Positions 9,483 through 18,070 of a DNA stretch of 64,000 bases are shown here, one piece after another. Source of the DNA: Candidatus Gastranaerophilales bacterium (GTDB lineage: Bacteria > Cyanobacteriota > Vampirovibrionia > Gastranaerophilales > Gastranaerophilaceae); assembly GCA_944325525.1 (NCBI GenBank), contig CALVAK010000010.1, forward strand, positions 21,237 to 85,236, given 5' to 3'. How positions within the stretch are numbered: the first letter of the stretch is position 1; the number at the start of each line of letters is the position of its first letter. The notes under the pieces are model-generated. The model saw only the letters and a program-made list of their open reading frames with translations. It ran no database searches and was not told where the DNA came from. The translations under genes were made by a program, and so were the position numbers.

Positions 9483-10466
9483 TTAAGGTAAAGTTTTTTC
9501 CCAGGAAAGTGCAGTATTAATGCTGTCCTCAAGAGACTTTTTGGCTTTCCAGTGAAGAATTTTTTCTGCTTTTGAAGAATCCGATAGCAAAACTTCCGCA
9601 TCTCCTTCTCTTCTTGGCATTATCTCAAGTTGTACTTTTGTTCCTGCTGCTTTTTCTGCGGTAGCAAATACTTCTTTAACACTGTAGCCTTTTTCTGTTC
9701 CAATATTAAAGCAGTCGGATTTATTTTTTTCTTTTAAGAATAAATATGCAAGTTTATGTGCTTCTGCCATATCTTCAATATTAACATAGTCTCTTATACA
9801 GGTACCATCCGGGGTATTATAATCATTACCAAATATTTTAAAACTTTTATTCTTTTTAATAATTGATTTTAAAATGTTTGGTATTATATGTGTTTCAGGT
9901 TCATGCCATTCGCCTGTTCTTTTCTGGCTATCTGCACCAGCTACGTTAAAATATCTTAATTTTATTGATTTTAAACCGTAAGCTCTATCATAATCATCAA
10001 GAATTTCTTCTATCATTAATTTCGTTCTTCCATAAGGGTTTATAGGGTTTTTAGGATGTTTTTCATCAAGCGGAAGATATTGAGGCTTTCCGTATATAGC
10101 ACAGGTTGATGAAAAAATAATTTTTTTAACATTATATTTTATCATTGAATCAAACAGGTTTAATGAGCCAATTATATTGTTTCTGTAATATTTTGACGGA
10201 TTTTTAACGCTTTCTTCAACCTGGATGAACCCTGCAAAATGTACCACTGTATCAATACTGTAATTTTTGAAAACATTTTCTATATCCTGAATGTTTTTTA
10301 AATCACCTTTTATAAAATGGATATTACCAATAAGTTTAAGAGATTCAATTGTTTCAGCATGTCCGTTTTCAAGGCTGTCAAAAATCACAACATCATAACC
10401 GGCTTCAAGAAAATTAATAACCGTATGACTTCCTATATAACCTGCTCCTCCGGTAATTAAAATCAT
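9483..10466 (-). CDS. galE: UDP-glucose 4-epimerase
   Basis: A short-chain dehydrogenase-fold epimerase interconverting UDP-glucose and UDP-galactose with bound NAD+. Seen: the NAD-binding ITGGAGYIGSH at the N-terminus, FSSTCAIYG, the catalytic YGRTK pair (Tyr-x3-Lys), YFNVAGAD, and the C-terminal GDGTCIRDYVN-like segment. Its 327 residues match the usual GalE length. The ATG overlaps the stop of the upstream mscS-like gene by one base (TAATG), so the two are translationally coupled. It supplies UDP-galactose, probably for the surface polysaccharides encoded elsewhere in the window. Confidence 0.93.
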   Translation of the reverse strand: MILITGGAGYIGSHTVINFLEAGYDVVIFDSLENGHAETIESLKLIGNIHFIKGDLKNIQDIENVFKNYSIDTVVHFAGFIQVEESVKNPSKYYRNNIIGSLNLFDSMIKYNVKKIIFSSTCAIYGKPQYLPLDEKHPKNPINPYGRTKLMIEEILDDYDRAYGLKSIKLRYFNVAGADSQKRTGEWHEPETHIIPNILKSIIKKNKSFKIFGNDYNTPDGTCIRDYVNIEDMAEAHKLAYLFLKEKNKSDCFNIGTEKGYSVKEVFATAEKAAGTKVQLEIMPRREGDAEVLLSDSSKAEKILHWKAKKSLEDSINTALSWEKTLP

Positions 10467-11326
10467 TATATTTCTTGCTCCTCGGGTTTATTAACAACAA
10501 TTTGAGGAAACGGGATTTCGATTCCTTCTTTTTCAAATCGTTCTTTTATCATTTGATTAAATTTACGTTTTACTATCCATTGTTCCTGCGGAGTTGTTTT
10601 AATCCGGCATTGAATAATAATAGCTGAATCCTGAAACTCATTCAATCCGAGAACTTCAATATCAGATAAAATAAACCTTGAGAATTCAGGATTTTCTCTT
10701 ATTTCCCTACCGAGTTCTTTAAGAACATGCATAACGTGTGTAACGTTTGTTTTATATGCGACACTGACATTAAATAAAGGATAAGAAAAGTCTTTTGTTT
10801 GATTGATTATTGTATCAATTTGTCCGTTTCTCATATAATGAACATCACCGTTAAATGTTCTTATTATAATCATCGTAAGAGTGAATTTTTCTACAGTTCC
10901 GGTGGAATTGTTTATTGTAACATAATCTCCCACTCTTATTTGACCTGTTAATATAATAGAAAGACCTGTAAATATATCTTCTACAATTTTTTTTGCACCA
11001 AAACCGACTGCAACTCCAAGAACACCGGCTGTTGCAAGAATAGGTTTCATATTTATACCAAAATTTTCAAGAATATTAGTAACAAAAAATAAAATTACTA
11101 TGGCATCTATTATATAGATACCTAACTGTCTAAGTGTCTGGTAATGTTTTCTGGTTTCTGTATCTTTAATTTTTAAAAGAATTTTGTCAAAAAACAAATA
11201 TAGCCCTTTATTAACCAGTTTTAGAATTATTAAAAAAACGATAAATTCAAAAATAGATTTTGCAATAAGAAATAAATCTATTTTTCCTGCATTTTGTATT
11301 ACAATTTGTTTCATTACTTCATTCAT
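10466..11326 (-). CDS. MscS-family mechanosensitive channel
   Basis: A 286-residue inner-membrane channel that releases solutes on osmotic downshift. Seen: hydrophobic segments at about 20-45, 65-85 and 90-110. The pore/beta signature GVAVGFGAKKIVEDIFTGL is followed by GQIRVGDYVTI and the mixed alpha-beta cytoplasmic domain, with EQWIVKRKFNQMIKERFEKE near the C-terminus. AGGAG six bases before the ATG supports the start. It is coupled to galE by a TAATG overlap, which says more about shared transcription than shared function. It is shorter than E. coli MscK and close to MscS in size. Confidence 0.9.
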   Translation of the reverse strand: MNEVMKQIVIQNAGKIDLFLIAKSIFEFIVFLIILKLVNKGLYLFFDKILLKIKDTETRKHYQTLRQLGIYIIDAIVILFFVTNILENFGINMKPILATAGVLGVAVGFGAKKIVEDIFTGLSIILTGQIRVGDYVTINNSTGTVEKFTLTMIIIRTFNGDVHYMRNGQIDTIINQTKDFSYPLFNVSVAYKTNVTHVMHVLKELGREIRENPEFSRFILSDIEVLGLNEFQDSAIIIQCRIKTTPQEQWIVKRKFNQMIKERFEKEGIEIPFPQIVVNKPEEQEI

Positions 11327-11416
11327 ATTTTTCTCCTGATATAAAAAACAGAATATAATATTTTAAACTATATTAGTTTAACTTGCAAAAATAAATGAAG
11401 TCAATAACAAAAAAGA

Positions 11417-12001
11417 TTAATTATGCCAGTTAGGATAATAATATAACGTAACGGTATCACGTGGATTAATATTAGCATGTCCGCCGATAATCAGGTTTGT
11501 TAATGAACCTACAAATGGAATAGGAGTGAGAGCCCATTTTATAGGCAGAACAAAAAGTGTCAGATTTAATCCTTTTTTTATATAGGTACTTTTAAGTTTT
11601 TTTGCATCTATTCCTGGTACTTCAAAATTATCTATAATAATCTGTCCTGGAATCCCATTCATACCACGTGACAGAAATGCTTCAATTTTTGCCGTTACAA
11701 TTGTGTCTTTTCTTAATATTATTTTTCTATCCTGTTTAACATCCTGCCGGATTCTGAAAACTATGGTATCTCCTTCCTGCAGAAGTTCTTTTGTTGATAG
11801 TTTTTTATCAATTTTTAATTTAATCGGAATGCATTCTAAATCTTCATAATTATAATTAATGTTGATTTTATCAGAAGGGAGCTCCTTTCCTGCCAGTGTT
11901 TCTTCAACAAATTCATCTCTTAGTAATACCTGAGAAAAAGCCGGAAAAGAGAAAAAAAGCAGATAAAAAATACAAATAATTATATTTAAATATTTATTCA
12001 T
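11417..12001 (-). CDS. Exported protein of unknown function
   Basis: A 194-residue protein with a clear N-terminal signal peptide (basic MNKYL, hydrophobic core to about residue 20, FSQ at the likely cleavage site). The mature part contains a GDTIVFRIRQDV segment and a strand-rich KDTIVTAKIEAFLSRG region suggestive of a beta-rich fold, then a hydrophobic IPFVGSLTNLIIGGHANI stretch near the end. I do not recognise the family. It overlaps the upstream M48-like gene by eight bases, so the two exported proteins are probably co-translated and may act together in the periplasm or outer envelope. Confidence 0.7.
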   Translation of the reverse strand: MNKYLNIIICIFYLLFFSFPAFSQVLLRDEFVEETLAGKELPSDKININYNYEDLECIPIKLKIDKKLSTKELLQEGDTIVFRIRQDVKQDRKIILRKDTIVTAKIEAFLSRGMNGIPGQIIIDNFEVPGIDAKKLKSTYIKKGLNLTLFVLPIKWALTPIPFVGSLTNLIIGGHANINPRDTVTLYYYPNWHN

Positions 12002-12692
12002 ATCTTATTCTTTCTTTAGAACCTGAACGCACCTTCTCTTGCAGTTTTTTCCTGTTTTCAATAGAAGTCAGAAGAAAATTTTGATAAGATTCATTATTAA
12101 TATATTCATTATTTGCAAGAAAACCGGGATATTTAAAATAGATATATTCATAAACAGCGGCAAGTCTTTTTGAAGTAAGGTTATGAGCCGAAATTTTGTC
12201 AAAACGCTTTTGTTCGTATGCTTTGTTCATAAAGGTAATCAAAGCAAGAGGGTTATAACCTGCAGCAACCATAAAATCGACAGCTCTTTTATCAAATAGT
12301 ATTTCATATCGTTTAGGTGCAATTTTAACCTGTGCCGCACTAACAAAACCTTTCCACGGACCTGTATATGATTCTGCTGATTTACATATTTCTCTTGCAA
12401 GAAAAGCAGCAATTTCAGAATCATCAGAAGCAAATTTTATTGAATCTTTATAGATAATTATCTGTCTTTTTGTAAGTCCTTCTTCTTTTTTGATTTTTAC
12501 ATTTTTCTTGTCATATACAAAAATCATTCTTCTGTCAATTTTATTAGCATTCAGTATTCTGAATCCAATCTCACTTATATGATTTTGAAGCTGCATATCA
12601 TCTAAAATTTCAGTAGAAAAGGAAGTTTGTGCAAGAACACTATTGCTAAACATAATACAGCTTATAATCAAAACATAAAATATCTTTTTCAT
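11994..12692 (-). CDS. Exported M48 peptidase-like protein lacking the zinc motif
   Basis: A signal peptide (MKKIFYVLIISCIMFSNSVLAQ) is followed by a fold that reads like an M48 (BepA/YfgC-like) metallopeptidase: SEIAAFLAREICKS sits where the family has AxxxAHExxH, later AAGYNPLALITFMNKA and a Leu-Thr-Ser-x-Arg segment match the conserved downstream helix. Both zinc His residues are replaced (HExxH reads REICK), so peptidase activity is not expected. A chaperone or scaffold role at the envelope is possible. I start at ATG 12692, directly at the signal peptide with GAGG upstream; an upstream ATG at 12746 would put 18 extra residues before it. It overlaps the next gene by eight bases. Confidence 0.7.
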   Translation of the reverse strand: MKKIFYVLIISCIMFSNSVLAQTSFSTEILDDMQLQNHISEIGFRILNANKIDRRMIFVYDKKNVKIKKEEGLTKRQIIIYKDSIKFASDDSEIAAFLAREICKSAESYTGPWKGFVSAAQVKIAPKRYEILFDKRAVDFMVAAGYNPLALITFMNKAYEQKRFDKISAHNLTSKRLAAVYEYIYFKYPGFLANNEYINNESYQNFLLTSIENRKKLQEKVRSGSKERIRYE

Positions 12693-12832
12693 AAACCTCT
12701 TTCTTCTTATATTATTCATTATAATATAAGAAAAATTATTATTCAAAAAACCAGCTGCGACTAGAGTTGAAGAATAATTATAAGAAACAATGTGAACATT
12801 TTAAATGTTTTTATTTAATTCACAGCAAAAGA

Positions 12833-13105
12833 TTAATCAATTAGAGTAAAATCTTCTCCGAGTTCATCTTTTATTTCACGAATCAGAACATCAACAGGTA
12901 TGTCAAGTGCTTCTGAAACTCTCCATAAAGTTGAAAATTGAGGATCTTTTATTCCTTTTTCTAAATCTGTCCACATTGATTTTGTCATCATAATCTCAGC
13001 TGATATTTTACTTATTGATTTTTTCTGAATTATACGATGATTGTGAACAACTTTTGCAATTGTATTTTGTAAATTTTGTTTGGATTTCTTATATTTATCT
13101 TGCAT
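12833..13105 (-). CDS. XRE-family helix-turn-helix regulator
   Basis: A 90-residue DNA-binding protein. The segment from about residue 16 to 75 has the Cro/CI-type five-helix pattern: ISKISAEIMMTKSMWTDLEKG (helix-turn-helix) then DPQFSTLWRVSEALDIPVDVLI. The C-terminal tail is acidic. A 10-bp perfect inverted repeat lies 34 bases upstream of its start (13139-13173), a likely self-binding operator. It stands alone and transcribes away from gltX. Its targets are unknown. The start ATG has no strong Shine-Dalgarno sequence. Confidence 0.8.
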   Translation of the reverse strand: MQDKYKKSKQNLQNTIAKVVHNHRIIQKKSISKISAEIMMTKSMWTDLEKGIKDPQFSTLWRVSEALDIPVDVLIREIKDELGEDFTLID

Positions 13106-13138
13106 TTTTTAATTTTAGGTATTAATATTAGAACATGC

Positions 13139-13173
13139 GTTTCAATATTGATACACGTGTTTGATATTGAAAC
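13139..13173. promoter_or_regulatory. Candidate operator: GTTTCAATAT-N15-ATATTGAAAC
   Basis: The arms GTTTCAATAT (13139-13148) and ATATTGAAAC (13164-13173) are perfectly complementary. The 15-base spacer holds a second palindrome, ACACGTGT (13153-13160). The site sits 34 bases upstream of the XRE regulator start, the usual place for autoregulation. Binding is inferred, not shown. Confidence 0.5.
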
Positions 13174-13338
13174 GGTAAATAATATCATTGATTAAATTAA
13201 TAGTGATTTTAATAGAGATATAGCATTAAGATAGAAGTATTAAAATCTAGACAAGACATTAAAATCGTAAAGGGATTTTATCCTGAAAGGTTTTAAGGAT
13301 TCTCTTTATAATTCTGCCGTTTAAACGGCATTTTTTTT
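13174..13338 (+). ncRNA. Untranslated structured region ending in an intrinsic terminator upstream of gltX
   Basis: The plus strand has no open frame with a start here, yet ends in a perfect 16-base terminator palindrome (TGCCGTTTAAACGGCA, 13315-13330) followed by eight T residues. Upstream, GATTTTAA (13204-13211) can pair with either of two TTAAAATC copies at about 13242-13266, and GGGATTTTATCC at about 13271-13282 adds a competing hairpin. This fits either a small RNA or a transcription attenuator for gltX. gltX also has its own likely promoter at 13378-13405 downstream of the terminator, which favours an independent RNA. Boundaries at the 5' side are a guess. Confidence 0.35.
13315..13338 (+). 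terminator. Intrinsic terminator
   Basis: TGCCGTTTAAACGGCA followed by T8. There is no T-run on the opposite strand, so it acts on plus-strand transcripts only. No protein gene lies upstream on that strand before it. Confidence 0.75.
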
Positions 13339-13427
13339 ATATAACATTTTATTTAATTTTATAAAATAAAACTATTTTTGTTATAAAATTGAACTATACT
13401 ATGAAATTAGTTTGATTGGAGAAAATT

Positions 13428-14897
13428 ATGGATGAAATAAGAGTAAGAATTGCTCCTTCGCCAAGCGGCAATCTGCATATAGGAACTGCAAGAACGGCAT
13501 TGTTTAATTATTTATTTGCCAAAAAAAATAACGGTAAATTTATTTTAAGAATAGAAGATACTGATGCAGAACGTACAAGCCAATCATACATTGATAATAT
13601 TTTTGATAGTTTAAAAGCACTCGGACTTAACTGGGATGAAGGTCCTGATGTTGGCGGGCCTTATGGACCTTATACGCAGTCTGAAAGATTTGATATATAT
13701 CCTAAATATGTTCAAGAGCTTTTAGATAAGGGTTTTGCGTATGAGTGTTTCTGTACTCCGGAAGAACTTGAAGTGGAAAAGGAAGAAGCTGCAAAAAATA
13801 AAAAAGCTTATGTTTATTCTAAAAAATGTGAAAATTTAACTGAAGAACAAAAGGCCAAATTAAGATCTGAAGGCAGAAAACCGGCAATAAGATTTTCTGT
13901 TGATAAAGCGAGAAAGGCTTTTCATGATTCTCCTATAATTCATTTTGAAGATCTCGTAAAAGGTGATCTTCATCAAGATACAAGTTTAATAGGTGATTTC
14001 GTAATTATGAAATCAAATGGTTCTCCTACGTATAATTTTGCTGTTGTAATTGATGATATGTTGATGAAAATATCACATATTATAAGGGGAGAAGATCATA
14101 TTTCAAATACTTTTAAACAAATATTAATATATGAAGCACTGGGGGTTGAAGTTCCAAAATTTGGACATTTAGGAATGATTCTTGCTCCTGACAGAAGTAA
14201 GCTTTCTAAACGCCATGGAGCAACTGCTGTATCAGAATTCGTGGAAAAAGGCTATTTAACTGAAGCGTTATTGAACTTTGTAGCTTTATTGGGCTGGGCT
14301 CCTTCTGATGGAGTTGAAATTAAAACTCTTGATGAAATTGCTCATGATTTTAGAATTAATGAGGTCTCTTCTTCAAACTCTGTTTTTGAATATGATAAAT
14401 TAAACTGGATGAATGGTCAGTATATAAAGAAAATGGATATAAAAGAGCTTACAAAAAAAGCAAAACCTTTTCTTTCAAAATATGATTTAAATGAACTGAC
14501 AGAAGAACAGCTTGAAAAGGTTATTGCTGCTACTAGAGAACCGATTACTATTCTTTCTGATTTAACAAATGATGTTGCATATTTCTTTGGAAAAGATATT
14601 GAATATGAAGAAGGAGTTAAAGAAACCAATGTTGACACACAGCAGGCTCAAGATGTCTTAAAGTATTTTTACTCTAAGCTTGATGAGTATGATTTTAATA
14701 ACGAAGAAAAGCTTCATGAACAGTTAGCCGATTTTAGAACGTACTTTAAAGAACAATTTGGTATAAAACCCAAAGTTACAATGTGGACAGTAAGAGCTGC
14801 TTTAACCGGCAGAACCCACGGTGCCGATATGGGGGTTATCCTTGAAGTGTTAGGCAAAGACAGGGTAAAATACCGTATAGAAAAAGCAATTAAATAA
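13428..14897 (+). CDS. gltX: Glutamyl-tRNA synthetase
   Basis: A class I aminoacyl-tRNA synthetase charging tRNA-Glu. Seen: the N-terminal RVRIAPSPSGNLHIGTART (HIGH-type motif), LRIEDTDAERT typical of GluRS rather than GlnRS, and the second ATP motif KLSKRHGA. A C-terminal helical anticodon-binding domain follows. At 489 residues it is normal for bacterial GluRS. The ATG at 13428 has GGAG at 13418-13421, six bases upstream; a longer TTG start at 13416 would overlap that ribosome site. The glycosyltransferase gene follows after one base, so the two are probably in one transcript. Confidence 0.96.
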   Translation: MDEIRVRIAPSPSGNLHIGTARTALFNYLFAKKNNGKFILRIEDTDAERTSQSYIDNIFDSLKALGLNWDEGPDVGGPYGPYTQSERFDIYPKYVQELLDKGFAYECFCTPEELEVEKEEAAKNKKAYVYSKKCENLTEEQKAKLRSEGRKPAIRFSVDKARKAFHDSPIIHFEDLVKGDLHQDTSLIGDFVIMKSNGSPTYNFAVVIDDMLMKISHIIRGEDHISNTFKQILIYEALGVEVPKFGHLGMILAPDRSKLSKRHGATAVSEFVEKGYLTEALLNFVALLGWAPSDGVEIKTLDEIAHDFRINEVSSSNSVFEYDKLNWMNGQYIKKMDIKELTKKAKPFLSKYDLNELTEEQLEKVIAATREPITILSDLTNDVAYFFGKDIEYEEGVKETNVDTQQAQDVLKYFYSKLDEYDFNNEEKLHEQLADFRTYFKEQFGIKPKVTMWTVRAALTGRTHGADMGVILEVLGKDRVKYRIEKAIK

Positions 14898-14898
14898 A

Positions 14899-15891
14899 AT
14901 GGAAGATTTTTTAAATTTACCGAAAGTTTCATTTATTGTAATCACTCACAATTTTTCAAACTTTGTGAGTGATTGTCTTGAAAGTATAAAAAATCAAACT
15001 TATAAAAATTTTGAAATTATTATTATTGATGATGTTTCAAAAGATAATACCTGCGAAAAAATACAATCATTTATTAATGAAAATCCTCAGCTTGGCATAG
15101 TTTTTATAAAAAACGAAAATAATATAGGACAGTTGGGTTGTTTTATTGAAGGGTTGAAAAAAGCACAGGGACAGTTTGTGTGTAGTATAGACGGTGATGA
15201 TATATTATTTCCCGAGTATTGTGCTATACATATTGAAACTCATTTAAAAACACAGGTAGCTTTAACTACCTGCCTTCAGGCAGAAATAGATGATAATAAT
15301 GTTATTCACACGCTTAGTTCAATAGACAGCCCTAAAAAGCAGCCTGTGAATTTTGAAGTAGAAAATAAAACCTTTGATGAATTTATGCAATATAGAAAAG
15401 CTGAAAATATAGACGGGCAAAAATGCAGTATAAAAGTACTTGATAATGATAAATATAGTTTCGCTACCTGGCATTGGGGGCCTGCGTCTTCCGCTATGAT
15501 GAGAAAATCAGTATGTGATATGCTTTTGTTGCTTGATAAAGCACGTTCTGTAAAAATAACTGCGGATAAATTTGTATTTTCCTTCTGTCATTTAATTGGG
15601 TCGAGTGCAATAATTTATAAAACATTATTCGCTTATAGAAGACATAATTCTAATTATTCACTTGCAAATCCTGTCTTAGGTAATAAAAAATATTTAAAAT
15701 CAAAAACACAGTCAAATTATTTCAGAAATAATAAAAAAATAAGAAGCCAGATGTATAAATTTATAACTGCAAATAAAGAATTTTTTAAAGAGAAATTTAA
15801 CAGAGTAAATATGCTTTTAATTTATAAAAGGATATTCCTTTCTTTTGATTTAAGATTCTTTAAAGGGCTAATTAAATCTTTATTTATGTAA
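14899..15891 (+). CDS. Family 2 glycosyltransferase
   Basis: A 330-residue cytoplasmic GT-A fold enzyme. Seen: KVSFIVITHNFSNFVSDCLES and KNFEIIIIDDVSKDNT near the N-terminus (nucleotide-sugar site), then GQFVCSIDGDDILFPEY containing the DxD-like metal motif. It lies one base downstream of gltX. Sugar donor and acceptor are unknown; a role in surface polysaccharide synthesis fits the other envelope genes in the window. No membrane segments are apparent, so it would associate with a lipid-linked acceptor peripherally. Confidence 0.88.
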   Translation: MEDFLNLPKVSFIVITHNFSNFVSDCLESIKNQTYKNFEIIIIDDVSKDNTCEKIQSFINENPQLGIVFIKNENNIGQLGCFIEGLKKAQGQFVCSIDGDDILFPEYCAIHIETHLKTQVALTTCLQAEIDDNNVIHTLSSIDSPKKQPVNFEVENKTFDEFMQYRKAENIDGQKCSIKVLDNDKYSFATWHWGPASSAMMRKSVCDMLLLLDKARSVKITADKFVFSFCHLIGSSAIIYKTLFAYRRHNSNYSLANPVLGNKKYLKSKTQSNYFRNNKKIRSQMYKFITANKEFFKEKFNRVNMLLIYKRIFLSFDLRFFKGLIKSLFM

Positions 15892-16166
15892 TAATAATTT
15901 GCTTATGTAAGTGATTATATCCAAAAAAATTGAGATAAGTGTTAATTTCTTTTTGCCTTTTATGTAAAAATCATTATATAAATAATTAAGGTAAGAAATA
16001 GTGTTTTAAATGTTCTCCAGTATTAACTTGTACCTGTATAAATAAAAATAGAAAATTCCATTTAAAAAATTAACATTACTTTACATTTTAAAATTGAAAA
16101 TTAAAGTTTGGTTTTAATGAGGTCGATAAACTAAGCAGAGTAACAATTGAAAAGTGGAGAAAAAAG

Positions 16167-17141
16167 ATGGGTTTAGCAGCTTCACAGGCGAGATTTTTAG
16201 GTATAACAGCAAGAAAATCAAATATAGAATATGAAGGTCAACAGGTAAACCAGCAACGTACAGCACTGGCAGAGGAAGTTAATGCTTTGTATAATAAGCT
16301 TTTATCTTTAGAAGTTCCTGTTGCTCCTGATACAACTGAGTTTTATGAAACAAATTATTCTTTCTCACTTGATAATACCGAAGGTTATGATGGAGATTAT
16401 CTTGTAAAAAGTTATTATCAAAATGATGACGGTACATATTATTTAAATACTGAACGTACATATAATAAAAACGTAGCAGTAGGTACGGTATTAGCTAATT
16501 CAAATATTACGTCAACTACAGATTCAGAAGGGAAGAAAACATATACACTTAATACTCCTGACGGTTCATTCGCTTTGACAGCAAATGCACAGAACAGTAA
16601 AAGTATGATAGCTTTAATAAATTCTACATATGGCGAAGGAACTGTAACTGATGAATCTTTATATTACTATCAGGATGCTGATGGTGTAACACATTATATG
16701 TCTGCATCTCAGGTTGAAGGTTATACAGAAGGAGGCTCTCTATCTTCTTACATAAGCAGTAATAGTGAAGTAACAGAAACTGTTATTTTTGAAAGTGCAA
16801 ATATTGTATTTGATGCTAATAACAGATTCCAGAGTATTTCTGCAACCGACCCGAATACCGGTGCAACATTATTTAATTCTACTGAAGTTGATACAACAAG
16901 AGTATATGATACTGAAGGGTATGATGCTGCATTAAGGGATTATACAATGAGCAAGGATGAATATGATAAACAGGTTGCGGATTTAAATGCCCAAACAGAA
17001 TCCCTGCAGCAAGAAGATAAAGTCTTAGAATTAAGATTAAACCAAATAGATACCGAACAAAATGAGCTTCAGACAGAATTAGAAGCTGTTAAGGCTGTTC
17101 TTGATAAAAATATTGAAAATACATTTAATACATTCTCATAA
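16167..17141 (+). CDS. Axial/filament-like protein (MGLAASQ...TARK family)
   Basis: A 324-residue protein beginning MGLAASQARFLGITARKSN, an N-terminal helix I recall as a recurring hallmark of Gastranaerophilales proteins. Helices lie at both ends (1-50 and about 265-324, the latter a Gln/Glu/Leu heptad coiled coil ending NIENTFNTFS). The middle is beta-rich, with Thr/Ser/Tyr/Asn and no Cys. Helix-beta-helix with self-associating termini is the design of flagellar rod/hook/flagellin-type axial proteins and of some type III secreted filament proteins. There is no signal peptide. GGAG lies in GTGGAGAAAAAAG just before the ATG. The next gene encodes a hydrophobic partner candidate. Function is inferred from architecture only. 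Confidence 0.65.
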   Translation: MGLAASQARFLGITARKSNIEYEGQQVNQQRTALAEEVNALYNKLLSLEVPVAPDTTEFYETNYSFSLDNTEGYDGDYLVKSYYQNDDGTYYLNTERTYNKNVAVGTVLANSNITSTTDSEGKKTYTLNTPDGSFALTANAQNSKSMIALINSTYGEGTVTDESLYYYQDADGVTHYMSASQVEGYTEGGSLSSYISSNSEVTETVIFESANIVFDANNRFQSISATDPNTGATLFNSTEVDTTRVYDTEGYDAALRDYTMSKDEYDKQVADLNAQTESLQQEDKVLELRLNQIDTEQNELQTELEAVKAVLDKNIENTFNTFS

Positions 17142-17187
17142 TTTAAGAATATAAGCAAACACAAATAAACAGTGAGGAAAGTAAAAG

Positions 17188-17994
17188 ATGAGTTACAGAT
17201 ATGATAGTTATCTGGTTATATCAAATAAATACGGTACATTGAGCAGTGATGCAACCGCTATGTTATTTGAAACTTATGATTTATTGAGAGATATAACAGT
17301 AAGCGGTTCAGCATCTGACGGTGCCGGATTCGGGACGGCTGGAAGCTTTTTATGGAAACTTGCAAGTATGATTTCTCCCAGTTCTTTTATGTCTGTAATG
17401 GGCGGAGGAACTGCTCTTAATATTCCGGGGACTTCATATTGGACTTCTTCTTCATCTACAAGCAGTACAAATTCAGCTTTTGGAATAGGTTCATTATCTC
17501 AATATTCAGGTTTTACCGGAGGAGCAAGTCCGATTGTTCAAGGATTTGGGACTCAGGTTGAAGATGGCTATTTGACCGGTGGTGCATCTTCACTAACTTC
17601 TGTATCTGAAATAGCTGATTCTGCCGGTGTTAACGCTCTTACATATACAGCCGGTCTGGCATCAGGTTTTGGATTTGGCGACAGCTTCCTTCTTCCTGCA
17701 GCCGGAGTTGTTTCAGGGTTTGGCGGTATATTACAGGCTATGTCACCTTATCTGGGTTCGTTCGGACTCGGTACAACTCTTGTAGGTAACTTGCTTCAAG
17801 GTACTGCCAGTGCTCCTTTAGCTGCTTACCAGAAAGTTTCGAGCAGTATTTTATCTAACGCAGATACTATTTTACAAAATAAGATAAAAAATATTGAAAC
17901 TGTTGTTAAAATGCTTGATGCTCAAAATGATGTTGTTAAGAAGATGTTAAAAGATGATATCGAAGGTATGAGCGATAAAATACAGAACTTATAA
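17188..17994 (+). CDS. Gly/Ser-rich hydrophobic protein with C-terminal coiled coil
   Basis: A 268-residue protein, no family recognised. Residues 1-35 are an ordinary helical segment. About 40-220 are rich in Gly, Ser, Ala, Phe and Leu, with moderately hydrophobic stretches that are not classic transmembrane helices. The last 50 residues form a charged helix (KIKNIETVVKMLDAQNDVVKKML). There is no signal peptide. GAGG precedes the ATG. It follows the axial-like protein by 46 bases and is closed by a terminator, so the two form a unit. Hydrophobic centre plus coiled-coil ends resembles secreted translocator proteins in outline, which is speculative. Confidence 0.6.
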   Translation: MSYRYDSYLVISNKYGTLSSDATAMLFETYDLLRDITVSGSASDGAGFGTAGSFLWKLASMISPSSFMSVMGGGTALNIPGTSYWTSSSSTSSTNSAFGIGSLSQYSGFTGGASPIVQGFGTQVEDGYLTGGASSLTSVSEIADSAGVNALTYTAGLASGFGFGDSFLLPAAGVVSGFGGILQAMSPYLGSFGLGTTLVGNLLQGTASAPLAAYQKVSSSILSNADTILQNKIKNIETVVKMLDAQNDVVKKMLKDDIEGMSDKIQNL

Positions 17995-18021
17995 TGATGT
18001 TTTTCATACTCTCCTTTACAT

Positions 18022-18046
18022 AAATGCCTCTTTGAGGCATTTTTTA
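18022..18046 (+). terminator. Intrinsic terminator
   Basis: The stem AAATGCCTC (18022-18030) pairs with GAGGCATTT (18034-18042) around a TTT loop and is followed by T-rich sequence. It closes the two-gene unit 16167-17994. Confidence 0.8.
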
Positions 18047-18070
18047 TTGGTTTTAATATATAATATAGCT

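Noticed and set aside
13174..13427. T-box riboswitch upstream of gltX
   Set aside because: No T-box sequence (AGGGTGGNACCGCG-like) or specifier loop can be found, and the terminator is followed by a separate promoter-like sequence.
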